Below, piece by piece: positions 47,992 to 59,973 of a stretch of 64,000 nucleotides of DNA. The stretch spans positions 4,464,001 through 4,528,000 of the forward strand of contig JAULSU010000004.1 in the NCBI GenBank assembly GCA_030512335.1, written 5' to 3'. This DNA comes from Immersiella caudata. Its lineage: Eukaryota; Ascomycota; Sordariomycetes; Sordariales; Lasiosphaeriaceae. The notes under the pieces are model-generated. The model searched no databases. It was given only the letters and a program-made list of their open reading frames with translations, and was not told the origin of the DNA. The position numbers were made by a program, and so were the translations under genes. Each line of letters begins with the position of its first letter. Within the stretch, counting starts at the first letter, position 1.

Positions 47992-50840
47992 CCGGGGCGA
48001 AGTCGTCGTGATGAGCCCTCCTAAAACAATACCCTGTCTGCCCGTGGGCGAGACCTGTTTTCCAGCGAGTCCTCGGCCGTGGATCCATCAAGGGTTGACA
48101 ACCGACATGGTGACGGCGAGAAAGTGTTGATATCAAGCTGGGACTCGGAGCTAGGCGGCGGACGGCAGCATATGTTGCGATAGGGAAGAGGAGCTTTGTC
48201 CTGCAGACACCCTGCGGTGAAGTCGGAAGACGGAGGAAGGCGCACGGCGCGGGAGCTCCTTCCCAAACGGAGGCCTTCGTAGGTATAGTTTGGTGGGCGA
48301 CGTCAGCGGTTGCAAAATTCCCGAGGGGAGCCACGACCCGAAGCTTTAAGCTCCTCAAGCATGCACGACCGTATTCCGGCCTGGACAGCAGCCGGCAGGT
48401 CCCTCAAAGCTTACAGCGACGCTACTGTGCTTATACACAGCCTCACGAGCTCCTGTATAGTAACACAACAGCCGACACGGGGAATGTTGGTTGATTAATT
48501 CGCGAGGGATGTTAACAAAGAATCGACAAAGGCAATGTAATTTGAGAGAAAGTGATAGGGAGGAAGGAGGGGCGAGAAGGGGAGGTGCCTCTTTCACCCT
48601 AGTGCTATTCAACACCAAACAGGGGACGGTGAGAAGAAGCAAAGCGGGTGGCCCTAGCCGTGTGGAGGCACACTTGCTGGTCGGAGAGCGGAGACTTGTG
48701 CCGTCAAACTTGCATAGGAGCTTTCAACACAACTGGTCCAGATCATGGTGATCTTTGTCTCCCTTGGAGTTGGGCAGCATGGCTGAATAATAGGTGAGTT
48801 GCGGTGAATCTGGCCAGGGCGAGGAACAGGCGCAAACGGGAGGAGGGGAGGGGGAAAAAAGCCGGTGTTTGGGTGGCATGCCTCAAATGCAATCGCTTGC
48901 AGTGCGGTCCTGTTGATGTGGTCATGTCGAGGTGATGGGGCGCGGCAGAAACAGGGGTATGTTCATTCGCATCTGGGCCAGCTCAGGGAGCCCGGTCACG
49001 CCCGCGTCGGGACCAATTCCCGCCATGCTTGGACCGACCCGAAAATGTGGTTGGTGGTGAGTGGTCAGCCAGGCGCCCAGAGACACACACCAAGGGGGGA
49101 GGGGCGGGTATCGAGATGACGGCCAACCTGGGGACGATCACTGCCCGCTGTCTGTTCGCAAGCGGTGACGGAGGACGGTTTTCCCACCAAGCTGGGCAAG
49201 CTCCAAGGCTCGGCACCCCCACCTCCGCCAGCATTACATCTCGCCTACGCCTCCGCTGGCTGCGTCATCCACTTTCCAGGACCTTGCCAACCGTTCCAGC
49301 AACATGCCCTGCGACGCGCACAATTAATTGTCCATCATGGCATGAAATCATAATCCAGCATCCATCTTTGTCGACCTCATCGGCCCCGTTGACCTCGGGG
49401 GGAGAAGCGCGAGTGCCGGGCACGGACTGAGGATTACTTGCAGCATAAACCCCGGGTCGCGGCTGAGAAATCGCGGGGTGGTGCTAAAAAGCTAGGTCAC
49501 AGATCTTGCGCATGTCTCTAGTCCACAGTCCCATAGCGTCGGTCCGAGGGTCGGCAACGCGTCCTCGATTTGCAACAAAGAGGAGTGGAAAGCGTGACAA
49601 GACCGAGAGGGAAAAAAAAACGTTGGCGCAAGTCCAAAATCATTGGCTGAACCGCACCCCGTGCCTTGAAGTCATGGGATAGGCGCACCACCAAGTCCCT
49701 GATGGCAAGCCAGCGAGTGACTTCGGAATGCGTGCAACACCATGACCCTAGTGTTGAACTCGGATCCTGTCATTTTGGTGGAGCGCTTGGAAGGCCGGTG
49801 TGCCGGATTTGTTCCCGTCCTCGCCGTTTCCAAGCACAAGACCACCAACTCGGAGGTTTTGGGACAGCGCAAGCCCGGAAATTGGCTCCGGGGTTTTGTC
49901 GCCCCTCCAGGAAAGAAAAAAAGAAAGATGCGTGCAAAAAAGCAGCTGTGGGCAAATCCTCCAATGCGGCGAACCCTCTGGCGTTTGGCGGCTCGACCTG
50001 CGCCGCGCCATTTTGCGACATGCAGCGACGCTCAAGCCGATTGGCCCGGCACTTCCACGTTGGGGGTAGGTGAAATGTGATGGCAGAGTTGTTGCCTTGT
50101 CTCCAAACATGCCAGAGGCAAACAGTTGATGCGAATTTGGCTGTTTGCAAGGGGAGAGTTGTGAAATGCAGTGGTGAAATGCAGAGAGAATCTGGTGCCC
50201 TGGAATTACATGGTGGGCACGGGCGCGGACGATCCCCGCTGATTGGCGGACAAGCCAGAGCTGAGGGTGGCACACTGAGTCCACCATGCCACCATGTCCA
50301 CCACAGTAGCAACATTTCCGACTCTTGGCTTGTCGTTTCTTATCACTGGCGGCTCGGGAGGCTTTGTGATGCAGCTCGACACAATAGTGATACCGCAGCG
50401 AGGATAAGTGCATAGCCACGTAGCGAAAGAGGCCACGATGGGGAGACGAGAGACGAGAGGCAGGTTAACAATTTCCCCGAATACTCCGCCAAGTTAACGT
50501 CGACGATGACAATGCACATTGTGTACCTCGGCGATCTCCTTGCGAATGCTCACATGGAGAGCTTCACTGAACAACAACCCGTTTCTGGTCACTGGTTGCC
50601 ACAATCCGACTCCCTCATTACTACCGTCGGGATGCGGGGTAGTCGTTCAGCCCCGCGGCTCAAATAGGAGAACACATTGAGACATGCAGCTGGGATCGAC
50701 ACTCAAAATGCAACTTAGTACTTTTAGCCTCCTCCTGTCCAGACGCCTGTCTCTTAAACAACGCCGCATTAGGTATAGTTGCTCCGCTTCAGCAGTCAGG
50801 CGTGCCTTAAATCCTGAAGCCAAACGCCTCCTAGTGCTTC
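47992..50840. other. 2.8-kb gene-free stretch, probable long GPCR promoter/leader
   Basis: It lies between the GPCR start and the CLP1 stop. Several long open frames occur by chance in this GC-rich DNA, but none has protein-like composition. I see no repeats of note and no tRNA. Long 5' leaders and promoters are usual for regulatory fungal genes. Confidence 0.55.
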
Positions 50841-52377
50841 CTAGCCAAGCAGATTGATGTACGGCTCAGGCCAACGTCCCCATACTAATGGCTGGTTTCC
50901 GAGGCGCCCGCTCGTTGGAGAGAGGACCTTCAGCCGTCTCCTGTCCTCATCCACGTCCGCGATCGCGATAAAGCCGATCACCGGTGCCTGTCGAATCGTC
51001 TCCGGCGGGTCGTTTACCGAGGCGTTCATGACGGCGAACGTCCAATGCGACATCTCAGCAGATATGTCCGCAGCCTCGAGCACTGGTTGCTCCTCGTAGG
51101 CTTCAGACTCTGTTCCAGCTTAGCATAGTGCCTAGGACGTGGAATCATGAAAGACATACCGTCTGGGGACTTGAAAATCGCCACGTCGTCAAAGCCAACT
51201 GATTGCGTTGACGGGCTGAGCGTTCGTTTGGCGTCCCCAAAGAAGAACTCCTTGATAGCAGCGTCCCGCGTGGCTCGCATGAACTGCCCGTCTCTCTCCG
51301 CAACGCCGTCCGACCTCTCGAGTGGCACGACGTAGATGGGTTCCCCGAGGGGCGTCTTCTCATCAGCAAGTCGTCGTTGCAAGTCCTCGCTTAGCTGGGG
51401 AGACCCCAAAACAATGACAATGTTGACTACGCCCGCCATCAGTCCATATCCCCTCGGTTCAAATCCAACAGCCAAACACATACCTGAGAACTCAGTTATC
51501 GCAAACTGCAACAAATCCAGCCCCTCCTTCCCCTCCCCAAAGCTCGGCGCATCAATCACCGCCCCCGACGCCCTCACATCCTTATCCTTGTTCAACTTCG
51601 CCCTCACCGAGCTCGCCAACTTCCTCGTGAGATCCTTCCAGTGCGCCACATCATCCTCCACCTTCTCCCTCCCATAATAGTACACCACCGGCACCTTCAC
51701 CGGCACCGCGCTCGGCCCACTACTCGGCGTACTCCCAATCCCAAAACCCCCCGCGGGCTCCTCCACATCCATCAACGTACCATACACCGCAGCGCTCAAC
51801 GTCCCCGGCAGCGACAGCAACCCCTCATTCGGATCCAAATTCGCCATCAACGGCTGCGACCCCATCCTTGTCGCCCACCCGACTAACATCCTCGCCAGGT
51901 TCGTCTTTCCACTATTCTCCCTCCCGCAAATCATCACCCTTGGCCCTTGCGCCCCCCTCGCTGCGTTGCTCTCCACTTTCCTGCGCTCTTCTTGCAGCGC
52001 AAAGTGCATATTCACATACGTCAGCAGCGGTGACTCTTCTGGCGTGGCATACTCGGCGACACGGTTCTCGCACGAGCCGGTGATCTCGAGGGTGCATCCT
52101 TGCAGTGTGTAGATGAAGGATTTGGTGTTTGAGAATTTGTAGGCGCGGTTGAGCGCGAGCTCGGTGCCCTCGCGGTTGGCGGTGCCGCTGAGGAGGCGGA
52201 CGGTGACGGAGGCGTTGCGGGTGACGGAGAAGCGCCATTCCCAGTAGGGCTGGAGGGTTATGGTTTTGTTGTCCGAGGCGGCTGGCTGCGAGAAGTCAGT
52301 GGTCAGTTAATGCGCGGTGGGCGTTGAGTACGGGTGCGCACCTCTGCGGCGAGCTGGCCTAGGCCTGGGATTGACAT
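50841..52377 (-). CDS. CLP1: mRNA cleavage and polyadenylation factor CLP1
   Basis: Exons 52342-52377 (MSIPGLGQLAAE), 51484-52285, 51160-51426 and 50841-51109 encode 457 residues. The introns (56, 57 and 50 nt) are canonical, and removing them restores ITEFSVNIVIVLGSP and FKSPDESEAYEEQP. Clp1 is a subunit of cleavage factor IA and binds ATP and Pcf11 in the nucleus. Domains: an N-terminal beta-sandwich (LQPYWEWRFSVTRNASV, KSFIYTLQGCTLEITG), the central P-loop domain with Walker A GRENSGKTNL near residue 132, NLDPNEGLLSLPGTLSA and the Asp-containing VIDAPSF, and a C-terminal beta domain ending VLSPTSGRLGNQPLVWGRWPEP cut short here. The lengths match other fungal Clp1 proteins. Walker A is intact; as in yeast, kinase activity is not expected to be essential. 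Confidence 0.96.
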
Positions 52378-53510
52378 CTTGAGCGGTCGCACGAATCGCG
52401 AGACTGCCTATTTTTGCGAATTCGAGGTTGAGCTTGGTAGGGTGTCGAATTAGTTAAGGTTTGGAAACGGTAGGCGCGTTGTGCCGCGCTTCAGGGAGCT
52501 ATGACGTCTTTTGGCGCACGGCCTTCAGGGGTCCAACCCACCATCAAACTCCTGGCTTGGAGCTTTTGGACGGAGCCCCGTGTTGATGCTTTGCTTGTGA
52601 TGTGGGATGCAAGATGTTGGTGAGTTAAGGGACTGGTTGTGCATGGCTAGTTGGTTCTGGCTATTTCTGGCTGGCTACCTACCTTAGGTACCTAGGGGGA
52701 GAAAATCGCTTCCGTCACAGACAAAGGATTCGCCTGAAAGAACTGGACATCAAGGTCCCCAGGCAGCAAAGGTCGCCGTCAACTGAAAATATGTTGGATA
52801 TAGAGTCATGCTTGCCAGAAATATTCTTGCGTGTAGATTTCCCCTCAAAGTCAGGTACATCCTCAAGAATCGTTTCCTTTCAGCTCAACTCAAGGATGAG
52901 CCTCAGGAATACCCATTTTACGAACTCAGGGTTAGAGTCGCATCAACTCCGCGAGAGATGTCTCAAGAGATATGACCAGTCAGAGAATGCTGATAATTCC
53001 TCCTGCACCTCATTCCGAGATCAGTGCTTTCTGACTGCTTCCATTGGGCACGAGACGAGGTTGGGCCGTATTCGCGCTGACCGAGGTGTCCCGCGTGGCT
53101 TTGCTCGAAAACGCTGAGTCTGACAAGGAACTGCGACTTTCTAAAACTGCACAAAGGATGAAGCGGTCCGAGGCGCCCGCGGATGCGAGGCTGATGTGGG
53201 CTGAAAGTAGCACATTTACTTTGTTAGGCAGAAAGCCTGATTTAGATGGGTAGGGAGCAAGCTGCCAAATCGTTGCATGACTAGAGGGCATCAGAATGTA
53301 TATGCCGGGCAGATCGAATAGTGTACAGAAACTAAGGGGTATATACTGAAACAAAAAGAAGGAAAATATGGCTATCACTACGCCTTGCTCTCCTCGTCGT
53401 TGTCATGAGCTGTTCATGAATGCATGTGCCCCTTTTGATGGCCGCCTCGCTGCAAGCAGTGCCTCTTCCGAAACGCCAAGGCCACAACTGGCCAACATCT
53501 AGATCCGCCC
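52378..53510. other. intergenic upstream of CLP1
   Basis: About 1.1 kb between the CLP1 start and the IPMK stop, both genes on the minus strand. Near 52675-52697 lies a compact palindrome-rich motif (TACCTTAGGTACCTAGG). No gene seen. Confidence 0.55.
52675..52697. promoter_or_regulatory. TACCTTAGGTACCTAGG palindromic promoter motif
   Basis: Overlapping near-palindromes (TACCTTAGGTA, AGGTACCT) about 300 bp upstream of the CLP1 start. Shorter relatives (CCTAGGTAGG, CTACCTTAG) recur elsewhere in the window, for example near 23225 and 57030. Its function is not known to me. Confidence 0.35.
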
Positions 53511-54934
53511 TCATTCAGACAATTCCTCAAAAATCTTGATGAGACTCCTGACGCCGAACAAGTTGTTCTCGTCGGGGCCTTGCCCCGGGACCCAGCTTGC
53601 GTGCGCGAAGTCAATGAGCTTCAGAGAGTAAATCCGCGGGAGATTCGATATTTCCTCCTCATCCTCCATCTCCTCATCAACAGCCGGTTCCGTATTGAAG
53701 TGAAGGGCAGTTCCGTTTTCAAGGACAGCCGGGACCTCATCAACGGGGGACAGAACTGTCTTCTCGTTTCCTGCTCGGGTTTCAACCTTTCGGGCCTCAT
53801 TATCGCCAGGTCGGAGAACCATCTCGCCATCGTCGTCCAACACGATGGCACTATCAACGCGGGACGTCGACAATCCGGGAATATCAGCACATTTGGGCTT
53901 GGAGGCAGCGCTGGTCTGTCCGTTCTTCTCCTTATCTCCTTGAGAAGAGGTTGTGCTGGGCATCGTCTGTTCGATGGCGGCGCGCAGGGCTTCGCCGTCA
54001 CCCTCAAACGTAAAGAGCAAGCTAGCAGAGTACATCCTGCTCTCCTCGCTGGCGAGCACCCTCTCTACTCTCTTGAGGTCCTCAAGAAAAGCGCCCGCAA
54101 TGATCTTGCCGAGGTCCTCGTCGATTCCCGCCTGGGGGTTGAAGATGAACCTTTTCATCTCGGTCACGATGTTTTCGCGGTTGACAGTCAGCCTCCCGTA
54201 GTCCTTATCATACACCTTGTACTCCTCCTGGTCCAGCTCCGCCGGATTTTCGCTTCCCTTGTAGACTCGCATGCCCGCGATCCGGAAACCGTGAGACCCA
54301 TTTGTCGTCGCCTTGCTGATCTCGTCGAAGCGTTTCCTCTTCTCGAGCGGCGCATCATCAGCCCAAAGCCTCTTGCCGAGCTTGGCGTCGAGGATGTTGG
54401 GGCGAGTAAAGCCGTACGCAGCGTTCTCCAGCACGACTGATTTGTTGGTCGCGATTTTCCTATTCTTATTAGGTCGCCACCTAATATTGTCGTTATCCTG
54501 GGGCGCTGCGGCGGCTTCTGCGGCGGCTTCTGCGGCAGCCTCTGCGGCAGCTTCCTGTGCCATGTGAACTGCCTCCTCCTTCATGTGAGCGCTCATGTGG
54601 TCGGCGACACCGGGCAGCTGCTCGTTGACAGATTGAACATCGGTGACATCGTTCAGCGAGAGGGTGCCCAAGTAGACGGGCATGAGGTCAGCGAACGCCG
54701 GGTGGTCTTTGAAGGCTGCCTCGTAGAACTCAATCTCCTGCTGCGTGCAGGGCTTGATGAAGAGCTCGCCATCGGGGTCGCAGAGCGTACCATCGCTGTC
54801 GAAAGGGGTCAATATTCTGGTGCGCGCGACACGGAGAACGGGCTGAGGCCCGCGGCGAAAGCTTACTGTCCGGCGACCGCGTAATTGTAGGGCTGAAGGT
54901 CAGCATGGTTAGGAAGAGGTTTATTTGACATCAT
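53511..54934 (-). CDS. ARG82: inositol polyphosphate multikinase (Arg82/IPMK family)
   Basis: Exons 54867-54934 and 53511-54795 encode 450 residues from ATG 54934. Intron 54796-54866 (GTAAGC donor, CGACAG acceptor) restores YNYAVAGH-DGTLCDPDGELFIKP. The inositol-phosphate kinase signature PxxxDxKxG is present as PNILDAKLG (near residue 158), with SHGFRIAGMRVY and the C-terminal catalytic block LKLIDFAHASWVPGQGPDENNLFGVRSL, quoted only in part, whose Asp binds metal. These enzymes phosphorylate inositol tris- and tetrakisphosphates in the nucleus and cytosol and, in yeast, support ArgR-Mcm1 transcription. An Ala/Glu repeat (AEAA units, 54511-54558) lies in a loop near residues 95-120, and a long acidic disordered insert lies before the C-terminus. 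An upstream ATG-less frame extension rich in Ser/Pro (to GTG 55063) may belong to the leader or a longer form. Confidence 0.92.
54511..54558. repeat. 12-bp coding repeat (AEAA), 4 copies, in the IPMK gene
   Basis: Four copies of a 12-bp unit close to GCGGCTTCTGCG encode repeated Ala-Glu-Ala-Ala on the minus strand. It is likely polymorphic in copy number. Confidence 0.85.
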
Positions 54935-57150
54935 ATTGGCGGCTTCGTCGCGGCTGTGGGTGTCCTTCGTGGGCAGGTTGCTCTCTTGCGACGAGGGCGA
55001 CAGAGGCGGGGAAGAAGGAGGGGTTGGGAATGTGTTGCGATCAGAGATAGCATGGGCTTCCACATACAGAAGAGCGGTCGCGCGAAGTGGGTTGCGAAGT
55101 TGATTGAGACATGAAAAGACTAGTCGCGAAGTGTCGAAGGTGTGAACGGTGAGAGAGGGGGGCGGCGATTATTTTCTATTCAAATCAGAAATGTGAGGGT
55201 TGGCGGCACGGTTGTTGGCCTGCCTGGCGTTGGTGAGTCGGCCGCGGGCGCATGGTCGTGGGGCGGAGCGATGCTTTGCGCTCGATGGAAATCTCGCGCT
55301 CAACCCTGGACCGTCGACTCCGCACCTCCCGTCTTCCGTCATCGCTTCGCCCGCGCCAAACCTCGTGCAAGTGCAGGGCAGTGGTTAGGCTGGGACGGCA
55401 TTCGATTGGACAGCCGGGAGGCTTGGCGGCCTGTGACTGGCTGTCCTCAACCGAACCCCCCTGGTGTTGAGGGGCCTGTCTTCACTCACTGCCCCATCTC
55501 GTCCTTCGGGACACAGCACGCCCACTTCCATCCATCCATCCATGAAAGATTGCTCGGGCTGTGGCGGATTCCTGCGTGGCGGGAGCCAGCCATCATTCTC
55601 CGTCTATTGACCGCCTCCAGGCGGGAGAGCGGCACTTGCAAACCCCCATGTTGCGCAGATGGGGGAAAAATGCACTCACAATTTTCACAGCCACCTCTGT
55701 TCGCCTTCGTGACATTCCGCCTCGTCCAGTCGTGACATCGCAAACACAAGCCCAGCCTGGCCGACTGCAGGCTAGTGGTGGGCACGCTTCTGCGGGACAT
55801 TTCCCGAGCTCTGGAGTCCCCGCAGATTTTCGACGGCGCGTGCCGGGGCAGCTGAAGCGCTCAGGTTCTGGCGGTTGAGGATATTCGGCAACCTGGATAT
55901 CCGGGTTGGCAGCTGAGCAGGTCGATCGGTGTTGATGCCCAATTCGTCAGCTACGTCTGCGGCAGATGAACGATATATGAGATCTCCCCAGCTAGATCTC
56001 TCCCCTCACGTTCTCCGCTCCTTCTCTAGGCTTTGCCTGACCTGGCAATGATGCGGCCTGGAAATCTTGGTTATTCATCGATGCCCTGTTCGTCTTCGCG
56101 TCTTGATTCCGGAGGCCGTTGACTCCAGCTAGCCAAGCTCTCTTCATGGAGATGCCTTTCCCAATTCACGATAGCGCATTGGGGCCTCCATCGCGCAAAC
56201 TGGGGCAATAAATGCTGTTTCATCAAACAATCTAGTGATGTGTTGTGATAGCCGACAGCTTGCCATGCGCTTGACCCTCAATCTGCACTAGTTGGGAATA
56301 TTGGAGGACAAGCCTCAAACAGCCGAGCCACCCCTGCAGCCCTCTGTTGGCGTTGGCGACCTCTTTTACCCTAACCCTGATTCTCAACCTGCGTTTGCAG
56401 GAAGACGACAACAGAGTCCTCAACTGGCCACAGCTCCAACGGGCTTGATGGGAGTACAGTGGTGATGTCTAAAGTGTATCGACCTAGTCAATTTGTTTTG
56501 AGGTTATACCGCCACCCTGAGTTTGCGATGAACACCAACCCACCCCCTGGGTCTGCCCGGAGCAGGCAAGTAAACATCGACTAGACCCTAGTTGAGTCAA
56601 ACAGATATCGTCCCGTTAGGGTTATTCCAGGGAGTTCGAGTCTGCGGTCATCTTTCCCTTCCGTCACATCACTGGATAGGTAGTAGTTACATGGTCTACT
56701 TCAAGCAAAACAAGCCATCTGAACCCCCATCGCGCCTTCCTTCCTGACTGTCGAGCAAGCAGCGGGGCCAGGCTCAAAGTTTTCCTAGATTCACTCAAGA
56801 CCTTGGTGTACTATTGCTGCCTTCGCAATCGTTACCTCAAAAATCTTAAACCATACAACCAACCACCACTCACTCCTTGCTCTCGGGCTTGGTTCTACAC
56901 TTCACCCCACTTCCTTTCCTTTCCTCTCTCCGAATCCCACCTCACAGGGATTCGTCTCCAAGAGAATCTACCGCTTTCTTGCTCTATCCTTTCCTTCACG
57001 CACCCCGCAGACGTAATCTCTGCCTACCTTAGTCTGCTTCACCTAGGTCGCTCCGCCACACACAACCCTGCCCTTGTCCCGAGATCCCGTCACACCGCTT
57101 GAGCAACCATCCGGCAGATCTACTATCTTACATCACTCGTACCCTCGGAC
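54935..57150. other. 2.2-kb divergent intergenic region
   Basis: It lies between IPMK (minus) and ARB1 (plus). It contains (CCAT)4 at 55528-55543 and a short telomere-like CCCTAACCCT at about 56370. The part before 57150 is CT-rich, as in fungal leaders. Frames around 55142-55878 are open on several strands but not protein-like. No gene seen. Confidence 0.55.
55528..55543. repeat. (CCAT)4 microsatellite
   Basis: Four perfect CCAT units in the IPMK-ARB1 intergenic region. Confidence 0.9.
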
Positions 57151-58914
57151 ATGTCTTCTCCATCTAATGTCGACTCCGCCACCGTGGGGGACGCGGTCGG
57201 CCACGTTGGCAACAAGTCGTCCCCGCATGCCGAGGATGGAAAGAGCAGCATGGTGGTGGCTGGGCCAGACGGTCTGAGCATGCCGGGTGGTGAGCTCAGA
57301 GAGGTGAGGAAGAAGAAGAAGAAAAACAACAGGAACAAGAAGCGGGGAACCGGCTTCGAAGGTGAGTCTTCCCACTGTCGCAGTCTCGAGGGGGCTGTGG
57401 GGACCCCCTACCATGCAAACGAGTAACGAATCTCTGACATCCGCCAGAGTACTTCTGCGACCCGCCGATGACGTTGGAGGAGTACAACGAGGAGCAGAAT
57501 GATCTCTACCCCCCGCACCGCCCCTTCGTGGAACGCATCCAGGAATCTATCCAACGCTTCCGCGCTCGGCGCCACATGAACGCCGAGCAGGACAAGTTCT
57601 TCAGTCGCTACCTGATTCTCGGCGGAGTTGACGCCACCCAGCGCCAGTTCCAGGGCACCAACAAGATGACCAAGTCCGAGCTGAAGGAGCTGACCAAGGG
57701 CGAGATCCGCGACATTACTGCCAACGATGTCATTCAGCGTGGCGGGGAGGGCAAGTACGACACTCGCTTCTATAACCCGGAATTCCCTGAGCACTGGGAT
57801 GTGGACTTTGCCGGCATCGCGGCCGGATTTATGTTGGTTATATCTGTCACCCACTCATTTCCTCTCCGCTGACTTGTCTAGCTCCGGATATGCTGAGTTT
57901 GCTCAGACAGACCCGGCCGCCTTCAAGACGGGTGTCGAGGTGGTGTCCAACTTTCTGAAGTACGTCGACCGCCACGATGTCTGCCCCGAGTGCACGGAAG
58001 ATATCCACAAGGCGTTGGAAATCTGCGATCGGGCTCTTAAGGAGATCCCTCGAATGTTCAAGGTGGGCAACAACTTTCCTGGGGACTTCAACAGTGCTGC
58101 CCGTACCATGTTCTGCAAGGACCGGATGGAGTCGTTTGAATTCGACAACAAGGTCCAGGGCGAAGTCGATGAGACCAAAGCGCGTAGATGCTTCGGAACC
58201 CTGGCTGCTGTCATGCTCGAAGAGGGGCGCGGTAGGCGCCTTGCAGCGATCATGGATGGAAAGGAGGCCCCGGCCATTGAAACCGCCGAGAAGACCTACG
58301 AGATCGCCACGATAACGCCGCCTTGCAAGGAACATCTACAGTACTGCCATCAGATCAACAAATACCTTGCCAGAAAGGACCAGGAGGTCCGCCCTTGCGG
58401 GTATCTTACTGTGGTGCCCACGTTCATCCCTGATGGACTCGACCATGCTACACCGGAGAAGGTTGCCAAGGAGTCCACAGGGGCAGACACGTTCATCATG
58501 GAGGGGGATATCCTGAAGTCTTTGGACGTCGGGATGAAGCTTGACATGGTGACTTGCACTCTTGTTGGCGAGGGGTTCAAGTTCATCAAGTATGTCACTC
58601 AGATTCGTCCAACCTTCTACACTTTCCTTCCCCAGGAGCTGATGCTCCATTTCAGGGAGCCGTTGAAGACGAACCGACCTGCGCCCAATGTCCACGACAA
58701 CGATGTCTACGAGGATGGTGAATCCCCTGAGGACGTGCTTGCTAGCATTCCCATCGGTGATATGTCGGTGCAGGACCAGGAGCCTTCCACACAGGAGGAA
58801 CTTGGTGGCGGAGAGGGCCAGGGAGGAGAGCATGGAGAGGATGATAGGAAGAATGGCAGTGGAGCGGACACAGCGGAGCCGGGAATAGGAGGATCGCACG
58901 CCAAGAAAGGCTAG
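57151..58914 (+). CDS. ARB1: Argonaute siRNA chaperone (ARC) complex subunit Arb1
   Basis: Exons 57151-57361, 57448-57832 and 57882-58914 encode 542 residues. Introns 57362-57447 (GTGAGT...GCCAG) and 57833-57881 (GTTGGT...TCTAG) restore GTGFE-EYFCDPPM and AAGFI-SGYAEFA. A short disordered N-terminus ends in a Lys/Asn-rich basic patch (EVRKKKKKNNRNKKRG). The Arb1 domain then begins: YFCDPPMTLEEYNEE, PFVERIQESIQRFRARRHMN, FFSRYLILGGVDATQRQF, and continues to about residue 465. The tail is acidic and Gly-rich. In fission yeast Arb1 with Arb2 and Ago1 forms the ARC complex, which holds duplex siRNA and is needed for H3K9 methylation and siRNA production. In filamentous fungi its role is less studied. 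The family assignment rests on my recognition of the domain and its order. Confidence 0.88.
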
Positions 58915-59973
58915 ATTCCTCAGACCTGCTGTCCACCCTCAGGTTATACTCTCAGATAATGGGACAGCGGATCGGATTTAGGATTGGTATCTCGGACTTA
59001 GAGCGGGATCTACGGCGCATTGCGTAGGGATAGACAGATAGGCTGATACCCAGGGCACGAAAAAAATTCTTAATGAGTTCTTGCGAATGTTCGGCTCCTG
59101 GTCACTTGGGATGAGGCTCAAGGCCTTGCAGAAGCTGGTGCGTGACCTATGGGCTATACCCCACACCTCCCAAGTGGGCATAGACATGGTGACCACCAAA
59201 TAAGATGAAACTTGCACAGCTCTTCCAGTTTGGGACGCAATACTCGTGCAACGCGGAATATGTGCCGCCTGGTTGGGTCGAGGCGTCGAATCCAGTGCTC
59301 TGTCACCCAAACCGGGCCAACAGCCTCGCCCCTTGGTCGCATCACCAACACCTTCAGCGGCACAGTGTGATGCTTGCTAACTCAACACAGCACATCACAA
59401 GACCAAGACCCGCTCTCATACCACACCGTCTCTCGAAAACCTACGATGGAGGTGTCAGCAATTCAATGTGGTTGGTGATTCCACCCGATCAACCTAATTG
59501 TGGCGTCGAATCGTGCACTGTACAAGACGCCAAAGGGGGGCGCGAGTGCTTGTCGGTGAGTGAGTTAGCAATTGGTAATCGCAAGGCGCGGGCAGAGTAG
59601 AACTCGCAACACTCCTCCACAGGGAGAAGCAGCGGTGTGAATGGACGAACCGTCTAAGTCAAGCGCCGCCGGGGCGATGAGATGTATGCCATCTACGTCT
59701 CTACCTGCAGTGCTCCAATGTTTGTGCTGGCACCCAAATGCTGGAACGGGACCCGAAGAACTCGGGATGGCTGTCTTGCGGGAGAGGGAGGTCGCGCCTT
59801 CCATCTCTCCCAGCGACCAGAATGGTCAGATGCCAACGTGCGCTGTGTCTGGTGGAGACTGCGATCTCTTCTGGTAGGGGCGGAGGAGGATATATAGCAT
59901 GGTCCAGTTCTTGAAGTCACGTCGTGATTTCTGGAGCTGAAGCCCAACATCAAACATCGCTCCAGCAGCCATC
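58915..59973. other. intergenic
   Basis: About 1.06 kb between ARB1 and the next plus-strand gene. No protein-like frame and no repeat of note. It holds the ARB1 3' end and the promoter of the next gene. Confidence 0.6.

Noticed and set aside
49748..50419. Minus-strand 223-codon open frame.
   Set aside because: Composition is random-looking, several overlapping frames are open in the same GC-rich stretch, and there is no domain or splice pattern.
56365..56385. Telomere-like CCCTAACCCT (and GGGTTAGGGTT near 62408).
   Set aside because: Fewer than two repeat units each; not evidence of a telomere or a fusion site.
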